Source: Spongilla lacustris
Taxonomy: Eukaryota; Porifera; Demospongiae; Spongillida; Spongillidae
DNA: 64,000 bases
Assembly (NCBI GenBank): GCA_949361645.1
Contig: OX442433.1
Location: forward strand, 2,207,879 to 2,271,878
Direction: 5' to 3'
Within the stretch, counting starts at the first letter, position 1. Each line of letters opens with the position of its first letter. The translations under genes and the position numbers were made by a program. Below, one piece after another: positions 45,698 to 57,773 of the stretch. The notes beneath the pieces were generated by a model. The model searched no databases. It saw nothing but the letters and a program-made list of their open reading frames with translations, and had not been told where the DNA came from.

Positions 45698-48597
45698 TTG
45701 TCAAGCACGTACATGTATATGCATCGCTACTACACATGAACTCATTATAATAGTTACCAATCATTCTTCTTTGGTGGTTGAAGTGACATCCTATTGCTTA
45801 CCTGGTAGTATCAACCTAATGATATTTCAAGCCAAATTCCTCACATGTTTGTTTCACAATGGGGCTTATTTTCATACAATGTGCACGTGGGTGGAACAGA
45901 TGGGGAGTAGTTCAGTGATAGAGATGGTCCAGCATGTAAGAAATGTCCTAACTTGCATGGATAGGTGTTTCCTACTTTACTAAAAGTCATTTATAACATA
46001 AATAGTCATATCATAATAATTGTGCATATATCATACATGTAATTTGCAATTGCAATTCACAACACTATAAGTATAATTGTACACATAAATCAGTCCGAAA
46101 CTATTGCCTATGGTTGGAGACAGTAGAAAAAGGAATTTGAAATACACTGGCACTTACGCTTTTCAATTTTTCTTCCTCATATAGAACACTGAGCTCAGCA
46201 TAATATCTACAAACATTTCTAATGTATGCAGCCTGCACACGTATTTTGTTTTTCAAATATGAAACCTATAATGTTTACTGGTAAAGGGATTTTTGCACAG
46301 AAATTTCGTCTTGTAGGCTCACATTTTGTGTGCTTTTTCGTAGTGGACAACTATTCTCTTGGAAACTGCTTTAAAAAAGTTCAATTAATCTTTACTGGAT
46401 CACTGATGTTATATTGCTTGCCTGGAATGTTCTGCAACAGTGACTTCTTCAAGTTCACACAATGGAATTGACATATTTATGACAGAATCATAAAATGCAG
46501 CCATGGCTAACTTACTGCCACAAGGGTAGTTATTTTTACATAATGGTGATTCCTTATTAGTTCAGTGGGAAGAAAGCAATTGAGAAATATAATAATAATA
46601 AAAATATATTAAGTGTATTGAAGTCTTACCATTGGCTCTGGTTTTGGAAATGTGCAATATTTTACCCAATCAGCACTTGGAACTGTGGGTATGCCAGCTT
46701 CCTGCAAGTATTTTTTAGGACACCTCAAGATTTGCCTTGATCCAAACAAATGATATCCAATTATATGTACCTCTCCAATTGTTGCGTGGTTGTCACCAAC
46801 ATATATGTGGCCACAGTAAGCACAGTTGATTCTGTGTACAAAATATTATATTATACATTTCACTAACAACGGCACATTGGTAACAAAATTGAAATCATCT
46901 TTAAAGTGCTGTAAATGCAACACAAGTATTTAACAAGGAGTGAGATTCATCTTTGGTGCATGAGTACTCATACTTTTCTGGTCACAGTGGCACCGTTGGG
47001 TGCATTTGTTAGCATTTGGATTATGACACATGTAACAGTGTCAATCTGCCATCTCAATTTTACTATATACCTATTGGACATTGGAAGGCTAAGCTCATCT
47101 TATTTAAATTTGATCAATGATGCAAATGGCACCATAAATACATCAGGTTGTCTTTTTACAATGGTATGTTCTTTAATGAGCCAATATCTGTCCGTATCTC
47201 ATTATTTTCAGTACCCAATTTAAAAATAAACAAACAATACATATTTAACAGGCTATATTTGTGATGTTGGTTGAAACAATACCTACTTGTCATCCTTCTC
47301 AGTTGCAGTTACAGCAGACTGGCTTGATTTCTGCTACAAGTGTAGGCTATGAACGTACTGACACGTTTCCTTTTTACTTACGGCATCCTCAGTCTGAAGG
47401 TGGGCCTGGAGCTGAGAGAGTGCTGCTTCCTTCTCAGCTACTGCGGCTTCAAGTTTTTGTTCCAGGTCAAGATTACGTTTTTGCAGTTCAGAGTGATTGC
47501 TGGACCCCTGTCCCATTCTGGTTTTCATTGGTACTCTAAATACAAATAAGAACGGTAACATGCAGCCTAGTTTCTTGGAAGCTGTAGACATCACAGGTGT
47601 TACCTTAATTTGATTAACATTCCTTAATTTGGTTAACATTCTGTAATATGCACTATCCTTCTCCCCTCTCCTCCACCCCCCCCTTCCCCGCTCGACAGCA
47701 GTGATTATAATTGAAGATTTCCTAACCCACTATTTATTTTTGGTGACCGAGAATATTAAATAACTGTTTTATTTAATACATGTTACTGAATCTTCATGAC
47801 CGTGGCAACTTTATTTTCGGAATTCTGCTGGAGTAGTAATTTCATTTCACTATAGCTGACCAAATCTGAGTTTAAGCCCATTTATACGTGTAGGCTGTAG
47901 CTACAGCTAGCGGCAACAGCTTTTACGTGCATGTTTATGTTTTGTACCCAGCTCGTGCTTGCCAACATTAGATATATAATTATAATTATATATATATTTT
48001 GTCACCATGGATATACGTGTACAATTGTAAAAAATTAAAAAAGACATAAATACCTGTTTGACAACTGAATCGAGAGTTACGGCAGTAACTCTCATATAGG
48101 ATTTGTGCCGTATCATGAATATCATTAAGAAAACGCGTCCCGCGAATAACTCACGAACCGAGAAACGGATAGTGTAGCTCTTTATTGCTATCGAGCCACA
48201 ATGGAAAGACGATCATTTTCATGTTTTGTTCAAGTCGCTAGACCGTTTACTTTAAGAGAACAAAAAAGCTCGTAGTTCTCGTTCCCAGAACGTAATTTGT
48301 CCATAGTCGTCGTCGTCGTCTTTATGGGTGAGTATAACTAGAGATAGGAAAGGTTTTAAAGAGCACCAGTTACACCAAAAATCGTAGAAAATTCTGACAA
48401 TACATCTTCAGGTATCAGATATAAAAATAAAACATGTAACCAATATACGTAATTTGCAGCTGTTCTCGCGCGCCAAGATATCAGTACGTAATCGCTACGT
48501 AATATAGAGAGTTAGCTATATTAAAACCGTTTCCATGACAATGCTTCAGAATTGTGGATTGTGTATGATTGGCATGGAACAGGTGTGAGTTTCGTTT

Positions 48598-48897
48598 GTG
48601 TTTTTAGTTTTGCTCACCACTTTAGCTAGCGAAGTTCGAGACTATGAGTTAGAGTCCTCCCGAGTTCGGTACGATGCTGATGCTGAACAAAGGTGGGCGT
48701 CTGCTCGTGATATGTGCAGAGCAAATCTGGAGTCGAACCGAGCTTCTAAGATGTGGCAACAGGAAAAGAATTCTGTTGCGGTGCGAGCTTCTAAGAAGCG
48801 ACGTTATGAACTGAACTCAGACGAGAAACGAGTTTCTAAGAGGGAAAGGTTGGCGCGCGAGTTTCGAACTAATGGAACAGCTGCAAATGTAACATAA
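48598..48897 (+). other. Basic repeat-like ORF (99 codons), insertion in unit B
   Basis: The frame is rich in Arg/Lys/Glu, with spaced phrases such as RASKMWQQEKN, RASKKRRYELN and RVSKRERLARE. Similar Arg/Lys-rich repeat N-termini occur in large sponge transposon-encoded proteins (Helitron-like or OTU-containing). A possible acceptor (gtttttag) lies just before it. It lacks a continuing frame, so it is probably a transposon remnant. Confidence 0.3.
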
Positions 48898-49024
48898 CTG
48901 TAAACATTGTGTTGCTACTTGCTAGGCAATTACAAAGGCTGGATTTTATCGTACAATCGTATTCAGTTACTTCTACATTGTACTATATACCACTAGTAGT
49001 CACTTATTTTAAAAAATGAATGAA

Positions 49025-49291
49025 ACAAGATATAAAAAGCATTCTCTCTGAGAAATTTAGTGGTATATAGGATTTGAAGGAAATGGTTTGTAAAAAGAAA
49101 GGGAACAAGGGATTCAGTGGAGATACAATGATTATTCCTATATTTAGCACTGTATAGAACGTCATTACAATTATGTTGCTAAATATATGTATCTCCACTG
49201 AATCCCTTGTTCCCTTTCTTTTTACACCACCATTGCCTTCAAATCCTATATACCCCTAACTTTCTCAGAGAAAATGTTTTTTATATCTTGT
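49025..49291. mobile_element. Foldback element with ~100-bp inverted arms
   Basis: The left arm (49025-49126) and right arm (49190-49291) are nearly perfect inverted copies, from acaagatataaaaa to ggattcagtggagata, around a 63-bp AT-rich loop. A related half-arm (ctaactttctcagagagaatg) recurs at about 50942. The element is typical of a MITE or foldback transposon, and its transcript would form a long hairpin. Confidence 0.75.
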
Positions 49292-50750
49292 ATAAATCTT
49301 AAACTCACTCACGTGCACGGCTCAGTTACAATCATCATCATGTGCTTAGCAGACTGGCTTGATTTCTGTTACACGAGTAAGCTATGAACATACTGACAAG
49401 TTACCTTTTTACTTACGGCATCCTCAGCCTGAAGGTGGGCCTGGAGCTGAGAGAGTGCTGCTTCCTTCTCAGCTACTGCGGCTTCAAGTTTTTGTTCCAG
49501 GTCAAGAATACGTTTTGGCAGTTCAGAGTGATTGCTGGAACTGCTGCACTCCCCTGTCACGTTCTGGTCTCCATTGATACCCTGAGTACATGTGTAATAA
49601 GAACGGTAACACGCAACCTTGTTTCTTGGAAAATTGAAATAAGTAACCTTCCCCCCCCCCCCCCCCCCCCCCCCCCCATCTCGCTAAGCGAACCGGCCGC
49701 TTACTAGTAATCCGTATAAAATAAAAGCACCCATAACTACATATACAGTAGTTATAATTGAGGGAATATGAGTTTACTAACCCATGTACTTGTTTGGCGA
49801 CCGAGCAATATGTTAAATATTACCGAATATTCACAGCGGATTTCTGCAAGTATGTGTTCATATTGTGTTTCAATAACGCCCACGCCACATGCAACCAATG
49901 GCACAGGAATTTCCTTTGCTGTTCATGTAGCTACATGTAAATAGAGGTCAGGAACGGTATTTTTATTACCAGGTTGCTACGTACGCGTTGCTATAGAGTA
50001 TAGTTATTTTATTTCGCTAGAAGTATAACTGACCAAATCCGAGCTTACATACGTCCATTTACTTAAATGGATATTTATGTAATTATACATGACACATGTA
50101 GCTAGCAACGACAGCTTATATATGTCGTATATACGTACCCTGCATGCTCGTGCCTGCCAACATGATATTATGTCACCATGGAATTACAATTGCAACACTG
50201 ATACAAATGTAAGTGAATAAAAAGGCATATACCTATACGCGCTCATCGCTCAGTTATGATTCCCATCTGTTTATGCTTACTTGTACATGCATGCACGTGT
50301 GCGTTTTTACTTGTGTGCGTTTTTACGTATGTGCATGCGTTTTTACTTACCGGATCCGGAGCAGAGTCCTCTGCCTTCTTCTTCTGCGTCTTTTTTCTGC
50401 CACCAATACACGTATTTCCCATGTCGAGTCTGTATGGCTGGTAATCCCCGCAGCTCAGATCACGATGTATATTGCAGTATAGAAACGCGTCTGTTTATGA
50501 CGCGCGTTGGCATGTGCATGTGCAATGAGTGCACGCAACCAATCAATTTTTCCGTGGAGCAATTCATAGCTATTAGCTAGTACTGGTGTCATGTGGTAAC
50601 GTTCTTCCATACCCGCGCACAGTACGCCGATGAGCGGCTGTTGTCGCACTGCTTGTCCTAAGCGCAACATGTATATACACTAGCACTACATACATGTATA
50701 GTCCATTGAAAGAGATCGTACGCACACGACTAACCCCGCCCTGTACTTTA

Positions 50751-51863
50751 TATGGTTCTTAATGTACAGCATTGGTTTACCCAATACCTGATAGAGTCAG
50801 TAATTCTACCGGCGAAAGTGAACTGATTTAACAATGATCATATATCTGCTTACTATTTGTCACTTCTGTGCTGTGACGTATATACATGTATCGAGAGTTA
50901 CGGCAGTAACTCTCATATAGGATTTGTGCTGTATCATACCACTAACTTTCTCAGAGAGAATGTTTTAATATCTTGTATATATATAATTATGTATACATGT
51001 ATGGAACGCCGTTGCCCTCAAAATTCAGAGCGTTTCTATTTTATTTTATTTTTGTATTTATTTTTAATTTTTATTTATCCATAGTAATTTTGAAATACTA
51101 TTATTCGGTAAATAGAAACACTGTCTTGAAGTTGCCGTGTTTTCTCAATAAACACGTTGTTTAGTTCGCTGCGAGGTTGTTACATTTGTTGCTGTGTGTT
51201 GTTTAGTTAGCTGCGAGGTTGTTACATTTGTTGCTGTGTGTTCTTAACAGGCGCAGCTTGTTTTTACCCATTGAACACCTCTAAGCGGGCGTGTACTAGC
51301 TAGCTCATTAGTTCCTCTCCATTCGCATGTATTGTTAGCTTTATTACCGGTAGCGGCGATATCCCCGATCATGTTGCTTTCCTGTGTACTTTCCAAAGCC
51401 CTCCTTTTGTCTGCATATGCTTTATGTATGCACGTTGCATTCTGAGCGGTGATTAGAAAACAGGACCATTTTGTAGGCCTATAATAGATCAACACGTACG
51501 TTACTCTGATTTGTACACAATACCTTACATGTACATTCGCATTGCTTAAAAACTGCTGAACGTTCTGCTTGTATAAATTATATTTCTAAAGCTTGCTCTT
51601 TTTTCTTTTCTTGGTACTGGATTTCCCTTTTGTTCCTTCTCAGCTCTTCAGTGTGGCATTGCACCTAAAAACGCTTACACGTTCACCACCGCTGAAAATT
51701 ATAACTGGCATGATTTATTTTAATATCAGTTTCTCCGCATACTTTTGAATCCACCTGAACATCTCAGTTCATCACACAAGACCCATTTAACTATAGCAGT
51801 CCTTCTGAAGAAAAAGGTTTGGTATAGTTGGCAAAACAAGATATCTAGTTACAATCCTGTATA
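50751..51863. other. Mostly non-coding; repeat copy at 50891 and a 42-bp direct duplication
   Basis: At 50891 the hairpin agttacggcagtaact and its flank repeat the sequence at 48068, a dispersed short element. At 51159-51200 and 51201-51242 a 42-bp unit is duplicated with one difference. On the minus strand 51666-51587 an acceptor (tttttag) leads into a Glu/Lys-rich frame (CHTEELRRNKREIQYQEKKK) ending in TAA, which may be an orphan last exon. Confidence 0.4.
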
Positions 51864-53103
51864 GGGGAGGAGTGGGTTAGTTGAATTTTAGGGTTAGGTA
51901 TATAGTGCCTTTGGGTTTTGGTTAATAGCCAGATACATAAAGGGGCATCACTTGGCATGTCATAGAAATGTTAGAGACTGGGGATGGGCATGAGAAAAAA
52001 GAACATTATAAAAAAATCAACTGGTGTTAAAAGTGGCACAACTAACCCAGCCAAGTGGGTCAGTTGAGCCTTGAGCCATATGCTGTCTTAAGCTAGCATG
52101 AGTAGGCCAAGGCTTTCTTGACTCTTGTCCAATGTCCAAGCATTGTGAAATAATTGATCAAAGTTAATTCATACACATGCATGACACTTTGCCAATGAGA
52201 GCCCATAAAATTGATTTGCAAGTGTTTTAACGTGATTCACAATGTCATTCTCCATTTTACAAATATAAACAAAATGCCTCTGAGATTGTTGCATAGCCAA
52301 ACAAGCCTAGCTCACTATTTCTGTTACATGAACCAATAATGCCATATGATCGCAGTTAAAGCGTATGGCTCAACTAACCCCTTTGCAAATGGCTCTTAAT
52401 CCCACTACTAACTTTTCAAGTAAAGAGGAAAGTTGCATAAAATGGAAGCAAGGTATATAATAGTTTATTTTAATATAGCTGCATACTTGTACTTTCTAAC
52501 ACCCTAGACTGAAATGGAAATATCATTGATGAGAGCACAGACTGTAAGAAAATAGAATTTCACTCTGATCAACAAATTTCTTATTTTTGAATACTACATT
52601 GTGGGTGGGTTTGTGTCCCATTCGCTGTGGAGACATATTGTAACTGGGGCAAAGAAGCTCACACCACCTTCTCCCGCCTTGCATCCTGTATTGCCACCAC
52701 TTCTTCCTGCCGCAAGAGTCGGGTCTTGGCTGAAATATATGGCAGGCTAAACTTAACCCACATCCAAACTATTGCCAGGGCCATCCCACCAAAGACAAAT
52801 TAGTATTTTAAAGTGTGTTTATGTTAACATTAATGTCTCTGTATCCAATACATGTATATACATCTTAGATCTCATTACAAGGGAAGACCTCAGTTTCCTC
52901 ACTAGTGATATTTAAATTGTCTCTCATGGTTGTAATGAATACAAAAACAAAATCCTTAATATGTGGACAAAAAGTTAGTCATTGCACTTAATATATGTTA
53001 GCATAATTCAAGTATGTTTCTTCATAAAGCAAAAAAAAGGGGGGGGGGGGGGGGGGGGGGGTGGCTCAACTAACCTCGTGGCTCAACTAGCCCACTCCTC
53101 CCC
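51864..53103. mobile_element. TA-flanked DNA transposon with subterminal repeats
   Basis: The left end is TA followed by GGGGAGGAGTGGGTTAGTTG. The right end is its inverted copy followed by TA at 53104-53105. A TA target duplication is typical of Tc1/mariner-type and other TA-inserting elements. The phrase ggctcaactaaccc (or its complement) recurs inside near both ends (52028, 52060, 52371, 53063, 53081), as subterminal transposase-binding repeats do. No transposase gene is seen, so it is non-autonomous. Confidence 0.65.
52605..52930 (+). pseudogene. RLE-type LINE 3' end, inserted in the left palindrome arm
   Basis: The translation includes VPFAVETYCNWGKEAHTTFS followed by RLASCIATTSS and AEIYGRLNLTHIQTIARAI. 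This is the C-terminus of the same LINE family seen at 12.5 and 31.4 kb. The right arm joins the flanks directly (near 56250), so the fragment marks a clean insertion after the inverted duplication. It is heavily 5' truncated. Confidence 0.75.
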
Positions 53104-53937
53104 TACTTATAATAATTATCAAAAGGGTTAGGCGAGTCAGGTGTATAGTTTATAACTCAAAAGTGAAATCCCCTTGTTTACTAATTTTGATTTTCTAGTA
53201 GTCCACCAATAACACTGATTTCTATGTTTACATATAACAACAAGATAAAAGTTCAATATAAGAGCTTTCAATAGTTAACATGTACATTTAGATGCAGATG
53301 CATTAAAATTTGGATCTAAAAAACACCCCCTTGGGAGTGTAGAAATATCAAGATAATTGCTGGTAGATTATCTGCAATGAAAGATGACACTGTTCATATT
53401 GCATTTATAATGCACCTTTGGTCTAGTATAGTTACCCAGAAGTTGTGTAAATGTAGATGAAACCTAATGGTTAGGCGAGTTAATTTATAAGTGCTTGGTG
53501 GAATTGAATGGTAGGAATATCCTAAATTGAATATTTCAGCCATGGAATATACTGTATTCTGTGCATACCAGTACTATTAAATTTGGTAAGTTATCCTTTA
53601 ATGTACCACAACAATAATATTTAATGAAGCTCATAATTATATTTGTGGCCACCAATCCCCTACATTACTTGTGTACCACATACTACATGCATGAACTATT
53701 ATGTGCCACTGACTTTTTAAAAGAATTCATTTGCCTGATTTTACAATTGCTGTACAAATCAATGTCCCTTTAACCAGACAAGTACACACTGTGGGCTGCA
53801 TGCAGTTGAAAAAATAATAATCAATACGAAACCAAATGTTTGGGAGGGACAAAAGCAAACTGCTTTTGCACTGATGCAATCATAGCAGCAAGCCTACCCA
53901 GACTGTAGTTTACAACGATTACCTTTATACAGAGTAG

Positions 53938-54193
53938 GACTGAAGGGACAAGTATAGGATATACAGTTTACATAAGAGGATAGATCAACATCTTTCAGAT
54001 GAGACTTGCATGTGACAATATTGTTGGCACATGTGACATGCTCATGCAAGGTATTCCTAATAGGTAGAACTGGACAAGTAACAATGTGTAGCCGAAAATC
54101 ATGGTGAGGAATAAAGACTTGCATGAGTTTCAACGAGTCAAATGTACGTTTAGCACTGACCATAAACATGCAGCTCACATCAACATCCAACAC
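53938..54193 (-). pseudogene. CR1/jockey-like LINE fragment in the left palindrome arm
   Basis: The minus frame includes TCPVLPIRNTLHEHV and is homologous at DNA level to 32740-32950. The right arm lacks it. It corresponds to the far C-terminus of a reverse transcriptase and has lost most of the protein. Confidence 0.45.
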
Positions 54194-54404
54194 AGGATCA
54201 CTACAAAAATGTTAGTACACACAGTTAACTAGAATAGGTCATGTATAAAATAAATGCTGCAGTGTTTTCTGGTGTTGCAGTAAAATAACCAGGACATTAG
54301 ACAATAAGTCCCAACTTAAAAGGCATAGAATTTTGTTGGTGCACATGCATGGAAGTGTGTACCGGTACATGACTGAATGTAAATGTACTTAGTGATTAAT
54401 ATGG

Positions 54405-54750
54405 TACACATACCTAAACCCACACTACACTACACATATATACACCCACTCTACATTACACATACCTACACCCACTCTACACTACACATACCTGCACCCA
54501 CTCTACACTACACATACCTACACCCACTCTACACTACACATACCTACACCCACACTATACTGCACATACCTATACCCACACTACACATACCTACACCCAC
54601 TCTACACTACACATACCTACACCCACACTACACTACATATACCTACGCCCACACTATACTGTACATACCTGCACCCACACTACACATACCTACACCCACT
54701 CTACACTACACATACCTACGCCCACACTACACTACATATACTATACTGCA
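54405..54750. repeat. Tandem repeat, ~26-bp unit (cacatacctacacccactctacacta)
   Basis: The units vary by small deletions. A 155-codon plus-strand frame across it is an artefact of the repeat. A diverged inverted version (gtgggtgtaga, tatgtgta) fills about 54930-55170, making the centre of the palindrome. Confidence 0.85.
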
Positions 54751-56715
54751 CTACATTCACACTTCTCTACACATAGTGTACCTCGATCAATTTATGTATG
54801 CATGTACTTCTAGATGTATTGAATCCTCCTTATTTACTTACATTAATTAAATTGAACTGCATGAAAATTCAATGCACCAACATCCACACTACCTACAGTT
54901 GACACACCTAACTCATGCACACCACACGTGTGTAATGTGTGTTATTTTAAGTGTATGTACTTGTGTAGATGTTAGTATGTGTGTGTAGATATATTTGTGG
55001 GTGTAGGAATGTAGCTATGTTTAGTGCAGTATAGGTATGTGCACATAGTGTGCGTATAGGTGTAGTGTAGTGTATGTGTACATGTGTGTAGTGGGGGTAT
55101 AAGTAAGTGCCGTAGTGTAGTGTGGTTTTAGGTAAGTGTGTTTTAAGTGTGGGTGTAGATATTTGTAGTGTACTGAGGGTTAATCACAAACTGCATTTAG
55201 ACATGCAATGTGAGTATCAACTTATTGTCTAATGTCCTGGTGTACACTGTGGTAGGTATCTATATGCTAATATGAAGGATTACTGTGTTTTACTAGAAGG
55301 CCAGAAAACACTGCAGAAAAACAGCATTAGTAGAAGGCCTTTTCTATTTTTCTGGGAGTAAAACTGGACTGCAAATCCACCAAACCATTTTGAAATAATC
55401 CTTATTGGTTAATGCCATACTCTGTATAGGGTAATCATTGCTAGCAACAGTCTGGGTAATGCTTGCTGGTAACATTGCATCAGAGCAAAGGAGTTCCCTT
55501 TTGTTCCTCCCAAGTTTGTAGATCAATTGTAAATGTTTAAAAACTCCATTGAATAGTCATTGGCACATAATAATGTATTATGTAGTGCACAAGTATCTTG
55601 GGGGATTGGTGGCCACAAATATAAGTATGAGCCTCGTTAAGTATTATTATAATGGTGTGTTAAATTGAAGTACTGGATCAGGTATGTACAGAATACAGTA
55701 TATTCCATGGCTAAAATATTCAATTTAGGATATTCCTACTATTCACTATATAAATTCATTTCACCATACTCCACACATCAGGTTTCGTCAACATTATATG
55801 CAACTTCTGGAGAACTATACTAGGCCCAAGGTGCATTATAAATGCATTGTCCACCAGCAATTATGAGATCTTAATCTTGATATTTCTACACTCCCAAGGT
55901 GGTGTTTTTTAGATCCAAATTTTAATGCATCTGCATCTAAATGTACATGTTAACTATTGAATGCTCTTATACATGTATATTGTTGTTATATGTATCAGTG
56001 TTCTTGGTGGACTACTAGAAAATTGAAATTATTAAACAAGAGGATTTCACTTTTGAGTTATTAAGGATACACTTGACTTGCCTAACGCTTTTGAGAATTA
56101 TTATATAAGTAGGGGAGGAGTGGGTTAGTTGAGCCACCCCCTTTTTTTAGCTACATACTTGAATTATGCTAATATATACTGACATTAAGTGTAATGACTA
56201 TCTTTTTGTCCTACTTATGGATTTTGCTTTTGTATTCATTACAATGTAACATTCAAAAACAAGAAATTTGATGATCAGAGAGAAATTCTATTTTTTTCAC
56301 AGTTTGTGCTCTCATCATTGATATTTCTGTTTCAGTCTAGGGTGTTAGAAAGTACAAGTATGCAGCTATATTAATGTTTAAAATAAACTATATACTTTGT
56401 TTCCGTTGTATGCAACTTTCCTCTTTACTTGAAAAGTTAGTAGTGGGGTTTTAACTGCGTACATTTTAACTGCGATTGTATGGCATTATTGGTTCATGTT
56501 AGTGAGCTAGGCTTGTTTGGCTATGCAACAATCTCAGAGGCATTCTGTTTATATTTGTAAAATGGAGAATGACATTGTGAATCACGTTAAAACACTTGCA
56601 AATCAATTTTATGAGCTCTCGTTGGTAAAGTGTCATGCATTAGTGTATGAATTTACTTTGATCAATTATTTCACTATGCTTGGACATTGGACAAGAGACA
56701 AGAAATTTGAACAGG

Positions 56716-57112
56716 GACTAGCTATTGAAAAGCTGCTATTGCGCTAGCAAATCGACGCCGGTGCGTTTTACAGCTGCCATGTTAAATAACGGCATTGTGC
56801 GAATTCTGTTCAGGCTCAGCTACCGAAATTTCCAGCTTACCTGCCGCTATAATCCTCATTAACTGCCAGCAGTTTTGATTTTGCATATTTACAACCATCT
56901 TATACAGACTCAGTTTGAATGAAATAGGCCGCGGGAATGAATTTATGAAAGGTTTCAATCGCAGAGCCGCGAAGCTAACAGCCGATTGAAATATACATGT
57001 ATAGCACTTTGATTACATAATTGCATTCAAGCCTGCACTACAGTTTAGTTAATGAAAAGTGATCAAATTTCGTATGGCTTTTGAACATAAAAATCGCACG
57101 AATTGCAAAGCT
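56716..57112. other. No gene recognised
   Basis: Ordinary AT-rich DNA after the palindrome. Nothing is identified. Confidence 0.45.
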
Positions 57113-57201
57113 TCTGGGGCTCCGCCCCAGACCCCGATGGGGGAGCGCTGCAAGCTCCCCCATACCCCCTGGCTGGACGGGAGGGGGCTATGCTCCCTCC
57201 C
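57113..57201. repeat. Three consecutive GC-rich hairpins
   Basis: The hairpins are TCTGGGGC/GCCCCAGA (57113-57131), ATGGGGGAGC/GCTCCCCCAT (57137-57163) and GGGAGGGGGC/GCTCCCTCCC (57179-57201, one mismatch). They stand out sharply from the AT-rich surroundings and resemble GC-cluster or hairpin mobile repeats. Confidence 0.75.
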
Positions 57202-57740
57202 GCACCCACCCCCTCTGTGCCCCTCCCATTTCTATTACGTAATCTAAGTCGCTACACTTTATAAGTCCTTCCTACGCCTCTGGGGTATTTGATACAATAC
57301 TATATGGATTCGCTGATATGCAGGGAACCGCAGCGTGGGTGTAAATTAGTCTGGGCACGAGTCCAAGCAATCCGAATTAAAGCCCACCTGTTATATAGAT
57401 GTGTAGTGTGCTCGATAATGACGAGGGATTGCAAGAGGTGCTGGAGCATGACTGGAGGTGAGCAGCTAAAGTTAAATTTGTTTAATGTGGGACCGAGTGG
57501 ATCGAGTGACGAGTAACGATTTCATTTGTGCATGAATTGCAGTTTGCAACAGTATGACACATCGGCATGTAGATGGGCTATTCCAACATCCAAGTTACCG
57601 TACATCCCTATGGATGACAATAAATGGTGTCCAGGGGGGTATGGGGAATATGTCCGGGGAGGGGGGGGGGGGGTGATTATTTAAATACCTGTCCCGCGGG
57701 GGGCTAGACGGTATATTGTCCAGGGGGGATGGAACCATAA

Positions 57741-57773
57741 ATTGAAGACCTTACGTTCCGTAAGGTCTTCAAT
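57741..57773. repeat. Perfect 15-bp hairpin with 3-nt loop
   Basis: attgaagaccttacg, ttc, then the exact reverse complement. It is followed by two direct copies of aatctgtcttc. It lies about 240 bp before the first certain CTU2 exon. No T-run follows. Confidence 0.75.

Larger units (their letters stand above)
46158..50422 (-). pseudogene. Unrecognised gene, copy B of the MGNTC family, partly degraded
   Basis: The exons (minus strand) are 50422-50351 (MGNTCIGGRKKTQKKK, ending APDP before GTAAGT), 49581-49417 (coiled coil, intact), 47330-47287, 46831-46771, 46701-46630 and 46232-46158, with the same borders as copy A. As in copy A, a second exon-2/exon-3 unit exists (47535-47382). Here it has an 11-bp deletion that breaks the frame, while its donor GTAAGT is kept. 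The upstream unit's exon 3 (49365) is truncated. The terminal exon lost the acceptor seen in copy A near 45870. If 49581-49417 is spliced straight to 47330, a protein is still possible, so copy B may be alive. Transcript data would decide. Confidence 0.55.
44900..50750. repeat. Segmental tandem duplication, unit B
   Basis: This is the partner of unit A (39960-44560). It is longer because of insertions at 45242-45697 and about 47650-49320. Exon sequences are near-identical, while introns have drifted and carry indels. Confidence 0.85.
52110..56715. repeat. Large imperfect inverted repeat (palindrome)
   Basis: The left arm (about 52110-54745) and right arm (about 54930-56715) are reverse complements with moderate divergence. 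Paired landmarks include tccaatgtccaagcat (52129) with atgcttggacattgga (56677), the flank of the transposon end (53103 with 56113), atcaagataattgctgg (53348) with its inverse near 55860, and accaggacattagacaataag (54288) with its inverse near 55221. The left arm is longer because it carries two LINE pieces (52605-52930 and 53938-54193) absent on the right. The centre is the tandem repeat at 54.4-54.75 kb and its inverted counterpart. Confidence 0.85.

Noticed and set aside
54383..54850. 155-codon ORF rich in Tyr/His/Thr/Pro
   Set aside because: It is an artefact of the 26-bp tandem repeat at the palindrome centre.
57421..57460. First CTU2 exon at 57421-57460 (ATG...GGAG before gtgagc)
   Set aside because: It would leave phase 1, but the exon at 58016 needs phase 2.
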